From: Steroidobacter denitrificans
Lineage (GTDB): Bacteria > Pseudomonadota > Gammaproteobacteria > Steroidobacterales > Steroidobacteraceae
NCBI RefSeq assembly: GCF_001579945.1
Contig: NZ_CP011971.1
Location: forward strand, 1,886,001-1,950,000
Direction: 5' to 3'
Length of the DNA: 64,000 bases
The position numbers were made by a program, and so were the translations under genes. Below the pieces are notes generated by a model that was not told where the DNA came from, ran no database searches, and worked only from the letters and a program-made list of their open reading frames with translations. Below, in pieces: positions 1 to 9,334 of the stretch; positions within the stretch are counted from its first letter, which is position 1; every line of letters begins with the position of its first letter.

Positions 1-84
1 CAGTGCGAACAGGCCTGCAAACAGGGCATGCAGCAATGCTGCTGCGATCAGATAGGCCCAGTGCTGGCGCACGAACTCCGGCAT
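1..84 (-). CDS. tolA: TolA, N-terminal fragment (cut by window edge)
   Basis: The 28 visible residues begin MPEFVRQHWAYL and continue into a hydrophobic stretch (about residues 11-28), as expected of the single N-terminal membrane anchor of TolA. The ATG lies 16 nt beyond the tolR stop on the same strand, so it is the next gene of the tol operon. TolA links the inner-membrane TolQ-TolR motor to TolB-Pal at the outer membrane. The periplasmic domains are outside the window. The identity rests mainly on position after tolQ-tolR. Confidence 0.75.
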   Translation of the reverse strand, partial: MPEFVRQHWAYLIAAALLHALFAGLFAL

Positions 85-100
85 CGCGGCGCGGGGTCCT

Positions 101-549
<449 letters not shown>

Positions 550-553
<4 letters not shown>

Positions 554-1335
554 GCACGCGCCTCCACGCCGCCCGTCCCCAGGGCATGAGCGCCTGCCGG
601 GGCGATGTTCTGCTGGGCGCCCTGATTGGCGGCCTGATTGGCGGCCTGGGCGGGGCGGGGCGCCGTGGCATGGCGTTGCAGGATGCTCAACAGCTCCTCG
701 ACGAAGGTGTCATAGCGCAGCTCGATGCGGCTGACCTGATCGGCATACCGGTTGTAGGCGATGACCGCGGGAATCGCGGCAAACAAGCCCATGGCGGTTG
801 CAATCAGGGCCTCGGCGATGCCGGGCGCGACCATCGCCAGGGTTGCCTGCTGGACGTTTCCCAGTCCATGGAAAGCATTCATGATGCCCCATACCGTGCC
901 GAACAGGCCCACATAGGGGCTGGTCGAACCGATCGTGGCGAGCATCGACAGACTGTTCTCGAGGCGATCGCTTTCCTTGAGCAGCGCCACACGCATACCG
1001 CGCCGGGAACCCTCGATGAGCTGCGCCGAGGCGATGTTGCCTTGTTGGCGCAGGCGTGAAAATTCGCGAAAGCCGGATTCGAAAATGCTTTCCATGCCCT
1101 TGGTGAGCCGCCGGTCCTGTTCGATCGCGCGATACATGGCGGTAAGATCGCCGCCGGACCAGAACATTTCCTCGAAGCGGTCCGCTTCGTTGCGAGCCTG
1201 GCGCAGTTCGGCGCGCTTGCGCAGCATGATCGCCCAGGATGCGACGGAGGCCATCAGCAGGATCACCAGCACGATCTGCACGATGAAACTGGCATGGATC
1301 ACTAGTTCCCAGGGATTCAGGCCTTCCGTCATCAT
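550..1335 (-). CDS. tolQ: TolQ, inner-membrane motor subunit
   Basis: This 261-aa MotA/TolQ/ExbB-family protein has an N-terminal membrane helix (about residues 14-36) and two further helices around the signature STSPYVGLFGTVWGIMNAF and the PGIAEALIATAMGLFAAIPA segment, which line the channel with TolR. The C-terminal about 40 residues are Ala/Gln-rich (AANQAANQGAQQ) and look low-complexity. The gene lies directly against ybgC upstream and overlaps tolR downstream. It is part of the operon ruvC-ruvA-ruvB-ybgC-tolQ-tolR-tolA. Confidence 0.97.
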
Positions 1336-1758
1336 TCATTCGACTCCCGCTAAGTTGAATCTCGAGGCCAGCTGCGGCGGCAAGGGCCGCGGCCGCAAGG
1401 TCTGCACATCCAGGCAGGCGATGCGTACGTCTCCGTCCAGCAGCAACTCGCCGTGCGGCCCCTCGCGATGGATCTCCTGCTTCAGCGTCAAACTGGCGCG
1501 TGCCGTCGCGACCACCGCGCAACTCACCTGCAGCACATCATCGAAACGCGCCGGTTTGCGAAAGCGTGTCTGCAACTCGACAACGGCAAAGATCAATCCA
1601 TGCTGCTCCTTGAGCGGCAATTGATCGATGCCCGCGGCGCGCAGCCATTCCGTGCGCGCCCGTTCCATGAACTTCATATAGTTGGCGTAGTAGACGATGC
1701 CGCCGAGATCGACGTCCTCGTAATACACACGCACCGGCCAGACAAATACGGGATTCAT
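1336..1758 (-). CDS. ybgC: YbgC-type acyl-CoA thioesterase
   Basis: This 140-aa hotdog-fold protein carries the 4-hydroxybenzoyl-CoA thioesterase signature [20 protein letters not shown] (about residues 11-30), including the catalytic Asp in the DxxGxxxYxxY pattern. YbgC proteins hydrolyse acyl-CoA or acyl-ACP and are commonly encoded at the head of tol-pal operons, probably linking Tol to phospholipid metabolism. The start overlaps the ruvB stop by 4 nt and the stop abuts the tolQ start, so it belongs to one transcriptional unit. Confidence 0.94.
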   Translation of the reverse strand: MNPVFVWPVRVYYEDVDLGGIVYYANYMKFMERARTEWLRAAGIDQLPLKEQHGLIFAVVELQTRFRKPARFDDVLQVSCAVVATARASLTLKQEIHREGPHGELLLDGDVRIACLDVQTLRPRPLPPQLASRFNLAGVE

Positions 1759-2804
1759 CCGCGGAACAATTCCCCGTTCGTACCGGAACGCTCCGGCAGT
1801 TTCAGCCCAAAGTGGACATATGCATTACGAGTCGCGACCCGCCCGCGCGCAGTACGCATGAGGAAGCCCTGCTGGATCAAATAGGGTTCGATCACATCCT
1901 CGATCGTACCGCGCTCCTCGCCCAGCGCCGCTGCCAGACTTTCCACACCCACCGGGCCGCCGTCGAACTTCTCGATGATGGTCAGCAGCATCTTGCGGTC
2001 CATGATATCCAGACCCAAGGGATCCACGTCCAGTAGATCCAGCGCCGCCTGCGACACCTCATCGGTGATCCGTCCGTTGGCCTTCACCTCCGCATAGTCT
2101 CGCACCCGCCGCAGCAAGCGATTGGCGATGCGCGGAGTACCGCGCGAGCGCTGCGCAATGCGCAAGGCGCCGCCGGCATCGGCCGCAACACCCAGGATCG
2201 CCGCCGAGCGCGTCACGATCCGCTGCAGATCCGCCGTATCGTAAAACTCCAGGCGCTGCACGATGCCGAAGCGATCGCGCAGCGGCGAGGTCAGCAGACC
2301 GGCGCGTGTCGTCGCACCGATCAAGGTAAACGGCGGCAGATCCAGCTTGATCGAGCGTGCGCCGGGTCCTTCACCGATCATGATGTCGAGTTGGAAATCC
2401 TCCATGGCCGGATACAGGATTTCCTCCACTGCCGGGCTGAGACGATGAATCTCATCGACGAACAGCACGTCGTTGGGCTGCAGGTTGGTCAGCAGCGCCG
2501 CCAGGTCGCCGGCGCGTTCGATCACCGGCCCGGAGGTCTGGCGCAGGCTCACGCCGAGTTCGTTGGCGATAATGTTCGCCAAGGTCGTCTTGCCCAGACC
2601 CGGCGGGCCGAAAACCAGGACATGATCCAGAGCCTCACGGCGTCTGCGGGCGGCCTCGATAAAGATTTCCATCTGAAGCTTCACGGCGGACTGCCCGACA
2701 TAGTCCGCCAGCCGCTTGGGACGCACGGCGCGATCGAATGCCTCGTCATCCCCCTGGGTCCCCGCGGCAATGATGCGCTCCTGCTCCGTCATGGCGTCAT
2801 TCAC
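1755..2804 (-). CDS. ruvB: Holliday junction branch-migration helicase RuvB
   Basis: This 349-aa AAA+ ATPase drives branch migration of RuvA-bound Holliday junctions. It shows the RuvB start region [16 protein letters not shown], Walker [15 protein letters not shown] (about residues 65-78), Walker [12 protein letters not shown], sensor 1 around [10 protein letters not shown], and the C-terminal winged helix with [15 protein letters not shown]. Full length. It overlaps ruvA upstream and ybgC downstream by 4 nt each. Confidence 0.98.
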   Translation of the reverse strand: MNDAMTEQERIIAAGTQGDDEAFDRAVRPKRLADYVGQSAVKLQMEIFIEAARRRREALDHVLVFGPPGLGKTTLANIIANELGVSLRQTSGPVIERAGDLAALLTNLQPNDVLFVDEIHRLSPAVEEILYPAMEDFQLDIMIGEGPGARSIKLDLPPFTLIGATTRAGLLTSPLRDRFGIVQRLEFYDTADLQRIVTRSAAILGVAADAGGALRIAQRSRGTPRIANRLLRRVRDYAEVKANGRITDEVSQAALDLLDVDPLGLDIMDRKMLLTIIEKFDGGPVGVESLAAALGEERGTIEDVIEPYLIQQGFLMRTARGRVATRNAYVHFGLKLPERSGTNGELFRG

Positions 2805-3403
2805 CGCGCGGCGGCCGCTTGCAGCGCGTGCCGGATGATTTCTTCGGTCGTCTGCACCGAGGGTTCGACCGTCTTCAGCAGCCGCAGCACCTCGGCCGGC
2901 TTGTAGCCCAGCGCGACCAGCGCGCTATAGGCTTCCGCCTGCGCCGCCGCCGGTGCCTCCGGCGCGCCGGACCGCAGCGCACCGGAGGCAAATTCGCCGA
3001 AACCCTTGACGCGATCGCGCATCTCGATCAGCAGGCGCTCGGCCGTCTTGCGGCCGACACCCGGGGTGCGCACCAGCGCATCGGCATCTTGCATCTCGAT
3101 ACACATCAGAAAGCTCTCGACGCTCATCCCCGATAACAAGGTCAATGCCAGTCGGGGACCGACGCCCGACACCTTCAGCAACTCCCGGAACAGTCGGCGC
3201 TCGCGCTCACTGCCGAATCCATACAGCATGTGCGCATCCTCGCGCACGACCAGATGAGTGAACAGGCTGACCTCGCTGCCCGTCGCAGGCAGCGTATAGA
3301 AGGTGGACATGGGCGCTTCCAGTTCGTAGCCCACGCCGCCGACGTCGATGAGCAACTGCGGCGGATGCTTGGCGCCCAGCCGCCCGCGCAGAAAGCCGAT
3401 CAT
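2801..3403 (-). CDS. ruvA: Holliday junction-binding protein RuvA
   Basis: A 200-aa protein starting [15 protein letters not shown]. An in-frame ATG 60 nt upstream is not preferred, because RuvA proteins begin at MIG and this start gives a 4-nt overlap with ruvC. An N-terminal OB-fold (about 1-63) is followed by helix-hairpin-helix motifs ([16 protein letters not shown] and [16 protein letters not shown]) and a C-terminal domain III that contacts RuvB. The tetramer holds the junction in an open square for RuvB and RuvC. Confidence 0.97.
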   Translation of the reverse strand: MIGFLRGRLGAKHPPQLLIDVGGVGYELEAPMSTFYTLPATGSEVSLFTHLVVREDAHMLYGFGSERERRLFRELLKVSGVGPRLALTLLSGMSVESFLMCIEMQDADALVRTPGVGRKTAERLLIEMRDRVKGFGEFASGALRSGAPEAPAAAQAEAYSALVALGYKPAEVLRLLKTVEPSVQTTEEIIRHALQAAAAR

Positions 3404-3975
3404 GACGACGCTCCTGCGGCGACCGAAGCCAGCCCCAACAACCGGCGCGAATGCGCGTGACACAAGGCGATGGCCAGCGCATCGGCGGCATCCTCGGCGA
3501 GCGGCGCCGTAAGGCTCAGCAGCCGCCTGACCATCAGTTCGACCTGTGCCTTCTGTGCGGCTCCGGTCCCCACGACCGCCAGCTTCACCTCGCGCGGCGC
3601 ATATTCGAAGACCTTCGGGCGCAGCTCGAAGGTCGCGCTGAGCGCCGCCCCGCGCGCCTGCCCCAGCTTCAGGGCGCTGTCGGCATTTCGATGCATGAAT
3701 ACCCGCTCGATCGCCACTTCATCCGGATGGTGTTCCCGGGCCAGCTGTGCGACCCCGGTAAAGATTTCCCGCAAGCGTTCGGCCAGGCAGCTTCCCTGGG
3801 TACGGATGACGCCGGCGGCAAGGTAGGCCGCCTGGTGATGCTCGATTTGCACGATCGCGTAGCCGGTACGCAGCGAACCGGGATCCAGGCCCAGGATACG
3901 CGCGCATCCCGGCAGGGCCGTCTGCGGCGACGCTACCAATGCCGCAAGATTCCGGGGCCGCCTGAGTCTGCGCAA
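3400..3975 (-). CDS. ruvC: Crossover junction endodeoxyribonuclease RuvC
   Basis: This 191-aa Holliday-junction resolvase has four acidic catalytic residues: Asp in ILGLDPGSLRTGYAI, Glu in EVAIERVFMHRNADSALKLG, and two Asp in EDAADALAIALCHAH. The start is TTG at 3975, placed just after a strong GGAGGAA ribosome-binding site. This gives an N-terminal extension of about 24 residues over E. coli RuvC; no better start is visible closer to the RNase H-like fold. It is the first gene of the ruv-tol operon. Confidence 0.94.
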   Translation of the reverse strand: MRRLRRPRNLAALVASPQTALPGCARILGLDPGSLRTGYAIVQIEHHQAAYLAAGVIRTQGSCLAERLREIFTGVAQLAREHHPDEVAIERVFMHRNADSALKLGQARGAALSATFELRPKVFEYAPREVKLAVVGTGAAQKAQVELMVRRLLSLTAPLAEDAADALAIALCHAHSRRLLGLASVAAGASS

Positions 3976-4121
3976 GAATTCCTCCGTCCATTGTCACTCG
4001 AGTCTGGATCGAGTTTTCGCACCCCGGCAGCCGGGGCCGGCTTCTGGGTGATGATCGAGTGCCGCTATGATACGGCAACCACTCCCGGCGAACACGCCGA
4101 TCGCTACCGGCTCCGAACATC

Positions 4122-6434
4122 ATGTCCGTTCACGAAACTTCCGAACCAGCAAGTCTTGCGATGCCGGAAACGCCGCGACCGTCATCGATTCGGAACGACC
4201 CGCCCGAGGCAGGTATCGTTGCGCAACGGTCCGGCCTGGAAAATGTCCCGGCACAGGTGCGCCGTTGGCTGGCCGGCCTGACACTGACGCCGGATGGCGA
4301 CGGGGTGCGCGAGCGCGTGCTTTCGATCCTCGCGATCGTGGCGCCCTTGACGAACGACCTCGATATTCTGACGGGTACCGCCCTGTATGTGCTGCTGGCA
4401 TCGCGGGCACTGCCCGCGCCGCAGGCCGTGCAGGCCGCGGAACCCGCCGCCAGCCGCATCGCCACCGAGCTGCAAAGAATGGGCTCGCTCGACATCGCAC
4501 TCGGCATTGCTCCCCCAGTGAAGGCCGCTGTGACATCGACCGGGCAGGAGCAGATCACGGCAGGAAAAGCCGCGGGCGGGAATGCCGTGCGCACCGGTCC
4601 GGCCGGTATGTCCGAATCGCTGTCGCGGCAACAGGCCGAAGCGCTGCGCAAAATGCTGCTCGCCATCGTTACCGATCCGCGTCTGGTATTGATCAGGCTG
4701 GCCATGCAGCTGTATCAGCTGCGCATGGCCAAGGATGCCTCCGAGGCTGAACGCCGACGCCTCGCGCATGAGACACGCCACATCTATGCGCCGCTCGCCA
4801 ATCGCCTGGGCGTGTGGCAGCTGAAATGGGAACTCGAGGATTGGAGCTTCCGCTATCTCGACCCGGAGAACTACAAACGTGTCGCCGGATGGCTGGCCGC
4901 CAAGCGCACCGATCGAGAACACTACATCGATGAAGTGGTCGCGCGAATCCGTACCGAGCTGGAGCGGGCCCACATCAAGGCCGAGGTGGCCGGTCGTCCA
5001 AAGCATATCTACAGCATCTGGCGCAAGATGCAGCGCAAGACTCTGGCCTTCGATCAGCTCTATGATCTTCGCGCCCTGCGCGTGATCGTCGATACGGTAG
5101 CGGACTGCTATGCCGCATTGGGCATCGTGCATGGGCTGTGGCCCTATATTCCGGGTGAATTCGACGATTACATCGCCACCCCGAAAGATAATTTGTATCG
5201 CTCGCTGCACACGGCCGTGATCGGCCCCGGCAAGCTGCCGATGGAAATTCAGATCCGCACGCGCGAGATGCATGAGCATGCCGAGTTGGGAGTCGCCGCG
5301 CACTGGCGCTACAAGGAAGGCGGACGAGCCAATCCGGCGTACGAACAAAAAATCGTCTGGCTGCGCCAGATCCTCGAGCCCGGCGAGCGAGACCAGGAGA
5401 GTGAAACCGACTTCCTGGAGCGCGTACGCTCGGAGGTGTTCGAGGACCGCGTCTATACGCTTTCGCCGCGCGGCGAAGTCATCGATCTGCCGCGCGGTGC
5501 CACACCGCTGGACTTTGCCTACCTGGTGCATACCGATCTGGGGCATCGCTGCCGAGGTGCCAAGGTAAACGGCCGCATGGTGCCCCTGACCCATCCCTTG
5601 TCGAACGGCGATCAGGTCGAGATCATCACCGGCAAGCAGCTCAGCCCCAGCCGCGACTGGCTGGTGCCCTCCCTGGGCTACCTGGTCTCCCCGCGCAATC
5701 GCAGCAAGGTGCGCAGCTGGTTTCGCAAGCTCGACGAAGACCAGAACCGGCAGCAAGGCAAGCTCATCCTGGAACGCGAACTGCAGCGCCTGGCAATACA
5801 CAGCGTCACGCTGCCGGAGTTGATCGGCGAATTCAACGTTGCGAATGCCGAGCAGCTGTACCTGGCCATCGGACAGGGTGAAATCAATGTGGCGCAGATC
5901 ACCGGGGCGATTCAGCGCCGCGCCAAGCCACAGGAACTACCCTCGGCCGTACCACGGCACCCCATCGCCCTGCCCAAACAGACCGACGGCATCATGATCG
6001 AGGGCATCGGCGACCTGCTGTCCAGCGTTGCGCGTTGCTGTGCGCCCGTGCCGCCGGAACCAATCGGCGGCTACATCACGCTCGGGCGCGGCGTGAGCAT
6101 CCATCGCGATAACTGCACCAACTTCCGACGCATGGCGAACGAACATCCCGAGCGCATCATCGCAGTGGAATGGGGCGCCGCAGGCGAGCGCTCTTTCGCA
6201 GTCGACGTGCACGTTCGCGCCTTCGATCGCCGCGGACTGGTGCGCGACATCAGCGCCGTGCTGGCCGACTCGCGCGTGAACATCCATTCGATGAACACCG
6301 TCACCCGCGAACGCGACGGCATCGCCGATATCAATTTGCGCATCACCGTGCGGGATCTGGAGGAACTATCGCAACTGCTGGCACGCGTGCAGGCTGTGCC
6401 GAACGTGCTAAGCGCGCGCCGCAAGGCTTCGTAG
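4122..6434 (+). CDS. relA: RelA-type (p)ppGpp synthetase
   Basis: This 770-aa long RSH protein makes (p)ppGpp from ATP and GDP/GTP during amino-acid starvation. The N-terminal HD region lacks the HDxxED residues required for hydrolysis (it reads VLIRLAMQLYQLRMAKD), so it should be synthetase-only. The synthetase domain (about 240-400) contains GRPKHIYSIWRKMQ and the RelA-type EFDDYIATPKDNLYRSLHTA, with the EFDD signature rather than the SpoT form. A TGS domain (VYTLSPRGEVIDLPRGATPL), a Cys-containing region (SSVARCCAPVPPEP) and a C-terminal ACT domain follow. It is transcribed divergently from ruvC. The N-terminal about 170 residues are poorly conserved and Ala-rich. Confidence 0.93.
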   Translation: MSVHETSEPASLAMPETPRPSSIRNDPPEAGIVAQRSGLENVPAQVRRWLAGLTLTPDGDGVRERVLSILAIVAPLTNDLDILTGTALYVLLASRALPAPQAVQAAEPAASRIATELQRMGSLDIALGIAPPVKAAVTSTGQEQITAGKAAGGNAVRTGPAGMSESLSRQQAEALRKMLLAIVTDPRLVLIRLAMQLYQLRMAKDASEAERRRLAHETRHIYAPLANRLGVWQLKWELEDWSFRYLDPENYKRVAGWLAAKRTDREHYIDEVVARIRTELERAHIKAEVAGRPKHIYSIWRKMQRKTLAFDQLYDLRALRVIVDTVADCYAALGIVHGLWPYIPGEFDDYIATPKDNLYRSLHTAVIGPGKLPMEIQIRTREMHEHAELGVAAHWRYKEGGRANPAYEQKIVWLRQILEPGERDQESETDFLERVRSEVFEDRVYTLSPRGEVIDLPRGATPLDFAYLVHTDLGHRCRGAKVNGRMVPLTHPLSNGDQVEIITGKQLSPSRDWLVPSLGYLVSPRNRSKVRSWFRKLDEDQNRQQGKLILERELQRLAIHSVTLPELIGEFNVANAEQLYLAIGQGEINVAQITGAIQRRAKPQELPSAVPRHPIALPKQTDGIMIEGIGDLLSSVARCCAPVPPEPIGGYITLGRGVSIHRDNCTNFRRMANEHPERIIAVEWGAAGERSFAVDVHVRAFDRRGLVRDISAVLADSRVNIHSMNTVTRERDGIADINLRITVRDLEELSQLLARVQAVPNVLSARRKAS

Positions 6435-6529
6435 AACAACCGCATACCGCCCTACCCGGTGGACGACCCGGCAGCCTCGCCTGGCTGCGCGCCGCGGATG
6501 CTCTATCCTCGAACTATCGACCGGCCGAA

Positions 6530-7954
6530 CTATCGATTGGGAAAATCGATTGCGATCTTGTCGGCGCTGAGCGCCGCTTCATGCAGAGCTTCCGATAAGG
6601 TCGGATGCGCGTGCATCGTACGCTGCAGATCCTCGGTGCTCGCCGAGTACTCCAATGCCAGCACCGCCTCGGCGATCAACTCGCCGGCCATGGGACCGAT
6701 GATGTGCACGCCCAGGATCTCATCGTCGTCCCGGGCCGAAATGAGCTTACAAAAGCCCACTCCCGCCTCCATCGCCCGCGCACGGCCGCTGGCCATGAAA
6801 GGGAAGGACCCGACCTTGTAAGGGCGGCCGCTGCGCTTGACCTCCTCCTCCGTCCGACCGACCCAGGCGATTTCCGGCGTGGAATAGATGACCGATGGGA
6901 TGGTCTTGTAATTCACTTCGGCCACCTTGCCGGCGATCAAATCGGCGACCATCACGCCTTCTTCCTTGCCCTTGTGCGCCAGCATGGGCCCGCGCACCAG
7001 GTCACCGACGGCCCAGATACCCGGCGCGCCGGTGCGGCACTCGTCATCGACCTCGACGCAGCCGCGTTCATCCAGCCGCACGCCGCTGCCTTCCTCGAAC
7101 AGATCCTGCGAGTAAGGACGCCGGCCGATGGCCACGACGACCTTGTCCACAATGACGCTTTGTTCGCCCTTGGCGTCGGTGTACTGCAGCGTTATGCCCT
7201 GTGCCGATTGCTGTGCGCCGCCGACCTTGGCACCGAGGCGGATATCCAGGCCAAGCTTCTTGAAATGCTTGAGCGCCTCCTTGGACACCGCACCGTCCGT
7301 CATCGGCAGAAAGCTGTCCAGCGCCTCCAGCACGACCACTTCCGAACCCAGGCGCCGCCATACGCTGCCCAGTTCCAGGCCGATGACGCCCGCGCCGATG
7401 ACGCCCAGGCGTACCGGCACCTGGTCGAACTCCAGCGCTCCCCAGGAATCCACGATCCGCTTGCCGTCGAACGGCAGGCTCTTCAGCGGCGTAGGCTGCG
7501 ATCCCGCAGCCAGTACGACATGCCTGGCACTCAAGATTTCCTGCTTGCCGTCCTTGCCGGTGAACTCCACGCGATTGCCGCTCAATAACTTACCATGGCC
7601 TTGCAGCGCCGTGACGCCCGCGCCTTTCAGCAAGGCGGCAATACCCAAGGTCGACTGCTTGACGATCTGCGCACGCCGCTTCTGCATGGCGGCCAGATCC
7701 ACATCGATCTTGCCCACCTTGATGCCATGGACCGCGAATTCGTGCTGCGCCCGATGCACCAGTTCCGAGGACTCCAGCATCACCTTGGAGGGAATACAGC
7801 CGGCGTTCAAACAGGTTCCGCCGAACGCATACGAACCATCCTTGTTGCGCCATTCATCGATACAAGCCACTTTCAGCTTGTGCTGGCCGGCGCGAATGGC
7901 GCAGGGATATCCGGCGGGACCGCCGCCGATCACGATGACGTCATATTCGGACAT
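6530..7954 (-). CDS. lpdA: Dihydrolipoyl dehydrogenase (E3)
   Basis: This 474-aa flavoprotein reoxidises dihydrolipoamide with NAD+ for 2-oxoacid dehydrogenase complexes. Visible are the N-terminal FAD motif IGGGPAGYPCAIRA, the redox-active disulfide GGTCLNAGCIPSK, the NAD-binding GAGVIGLELGSVWRR, and the C-terminal dimerisation motif with the catalytic His, HAHPTLSEALHEA. It lies downstream of odhB in the same direction, as the third gene of the 2-oxoglutarate dehydrogenase operon. A conventional hairpin (arms 6471-6476 and 6483-6488, without a T-run) lies between it and the convergent relA. Confidence 0.97.
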   Translation of the reverse strand: MSEYDVIVIGGGPAGYPCAIRAGQHKLKVACIDEWRNKDGSYAFGGTCLNAGCIPSKVMLESSELVHRAQHEFAVHGIKVGKIDVDLAAMQKRRAQIVKQSTLGIAALLKGAGVTALQGHGKLLSGNRVEFTGKDGKQEILSARHVVLAAGSQPTPLKSLPFDGKRIVDSWGALEFDQVPVRLGVIGAGVIGLELGSVWRRLGSEVVVLEALDSFLPMTDGAVSKEALKHFKKLGLDIRLGAKVGGAQQSAQGITLQYTDAKGEQSVIVDKVVVAIGRRPYSQDLFEEGSGVRLDERGCVEVDDECRTGAPGIWAVGDLVRGPMLAHKGKEEGVMVADLIAGKVAEVNYKTIPSVIYSTPEIAWVGRTEEEVKRSGRPYKVGSFPFMASGRARAMEAGVGFCKLISARDDDEILGVHIIGPMAGELIAEAVLALEYSASTEDLQRTMHAHPTLSEALHEAALSADKIAIDFPNR

Positions 7955-8063
7955 GGATACTCCAGGATCTGGGTGCGTTCAGCGATTCGATGCAAACACG
8001 CGCTCGGCTCGCCCGAGAACCGGCGGAGCACCGCCGGATGCGCATTCGGTCCGTCCTCTCCGG

Positions 8064-9305
8064 TTACATTTGCAGCAACAGCCGGGCCGGATCTTCCAAT
8101 GCTTCCTTGACCGCCACCAGGAACTGCACCGATTCGCGGCCATCGACGATACGATGGTCGTAAGTCAGCGCCAGATACATCATCGGCCGGACCTTGACCT
8201 TGCCGTTGATCACCACCGGACGCTCCTGGATCTTGTGCATCCCCAGGATCGCCACCTGCGGCGGATTCAGGATCGGCGTCGACAATAGCGATCCGAACAC
8301 GCCGCCGTTGGTGAGCGTGAAGGTGCCGCCGGTCAGCTCTTCCAGGGTAATCGAGCCGCTGCGCGCCTTTTGTGCAAAGGTTCCGACCGCCGTCTCGATC
8401 TGCGCAAAACTCAGGCTTTCCGCATTGCGCATCACCGGCACCACCAGGCCGCGATCGGTGGAGACCGCCACGCCGATGTCATAGTACTCGTGATACACGA
8501 TATCGTTGCCGTCGATCGATGCATTCACAGCCGGGAAGCGCCGCAGCGCCTCGATGCAGGCCTTCACGAAAAACGACATGAAGCCCAGCTTCACGCCATG
8601 AGTGTTCTCGAACTTGTCCTTGTACCGGGACCGGAGTGCATTCACGGCCGTGAGGTCGATCTCGTTGAACGTGGTCAGCATGGCTGCGGTGGACTGCGCC
8701 TGGACCAGGCGCTCGGCGATGCGGGCCCGCATGCGGGTCATCGGCACACGCTGCTCGCCGCGCGCGCCGCCGAGCGGCAACTGTACGGCCGGGGCCGGGG
8801 CACTGGCCGGTGATGTCGGGCTGCTCACCCCCGGCACCACGGCAGGCTTGTTCGCCAAGTGCTGCATCACATCGCTTTTGCTGATGCGGCCGTCGCGGCC
8901 GCTGCCGGCGATCTGCTCCGCATCCAGGCCATGTTCCTGAACCATGCGTTTCGCTGCCGGGGCCAGCTTCGCCACGGCTGCCGCAGGAGTTTCCCCGGCG
9001 GTCATCTTCGGTGCGGCCGCCGTCTTGGTCGCCGCCGGTTCACCGCTCGCACCCGTCTCGCCGGCCGCGCCTGCCTCGATGATGGCCAGTAGCTGGCCGC
9101 TGGTGACGATGGCGCCGTTCTCCACCTTGAACTCCTTGATCACGCCCGCCACGGGCGAGGGCACCTCCAGCACGACCTTGTCGGTTTCGAGATCGACCAG
9201 ATTTTCATCGCGGCCGACCGCTTCCCCCGGCAGCTTGTGCCAGGCGATCAGCGTTGCATCGGTGACGGATTCTGGCAGTTGCGGAACTCTGACTTCAGTG
9301 CTCAT
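8064..9305 (-). CDS. odhB: Dihydrolipoyllysine succinyltransferase (E2 of 2-oxoglutarate dehydrogenase)
   Basis: This 413-aa E2 component transfers the succinyl group to CoA. The chosen ATG at 9305 starts [14 protein letters not shown], the usual start of a lipoyl domain; longer in-frame extension upstream has no similarity to the family. The order is one lipoyl domain with the modified Lys in [10 protein letters not shown], an Ala/Pro linker, a peripheral-subunit-binding domain ([20 protein letters not shown]), and the catalytic domain with HRIVDGRE near the C-terminus. It follows odhA by about 30 nt. Confidence 0.97.
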   Translation of the reverse strand: MSTEVRVPQLPESVTDATLIAWHKLPGEAVGRDENLVDLETDKVVLEVPSPVAGVIKEFKVENGAIVTSGQLLAIIEAGAAGETGASGEPAATKTAAAPKMTAGETPAAAVAKLAPAAKRMVQEHGLDAEQIAGSGRDGRISKSDVMQHLANKPAVVPGVSSPTSPASAPAPAVQLPLGGARGEQRVPMTRMRARIAERLVQAQSTAAMLTTFNEIDLTAVNALRSRYKDKFENTHGVKLGFMSFFVKACIEALRRFPAVNASIDGNDIVYHEYYDIGVAVSTDRGLVVPVMRNAESLSFAQIETAVGTFAQKARSGSITLEELTGGTFTLTNGGVFGSLLSTPILNPPQVAILGMHKIQERPVVINGKVKVRPMMYLALTYDHRIVDGRESVQFLVAVKEALEDPARLLLQM

Positions 9306-9334
9306 TCTGGGGTCCTGGTCGCTCTGGGGTCCGG

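Noticed and set aside
4182-5801. Long open frame (539 codons) antisense to relA
   Set aside because: The relA frame carries all family motifs; the antisense frame has no ribosome-binding site or recognisable domain and follows from high GC codon bias.
6471-6488. Hairpin between relA and lpdA as a rho-independent terminator
   Set aside because: Short stem without a T-run in either direction; not listed as a terminator.
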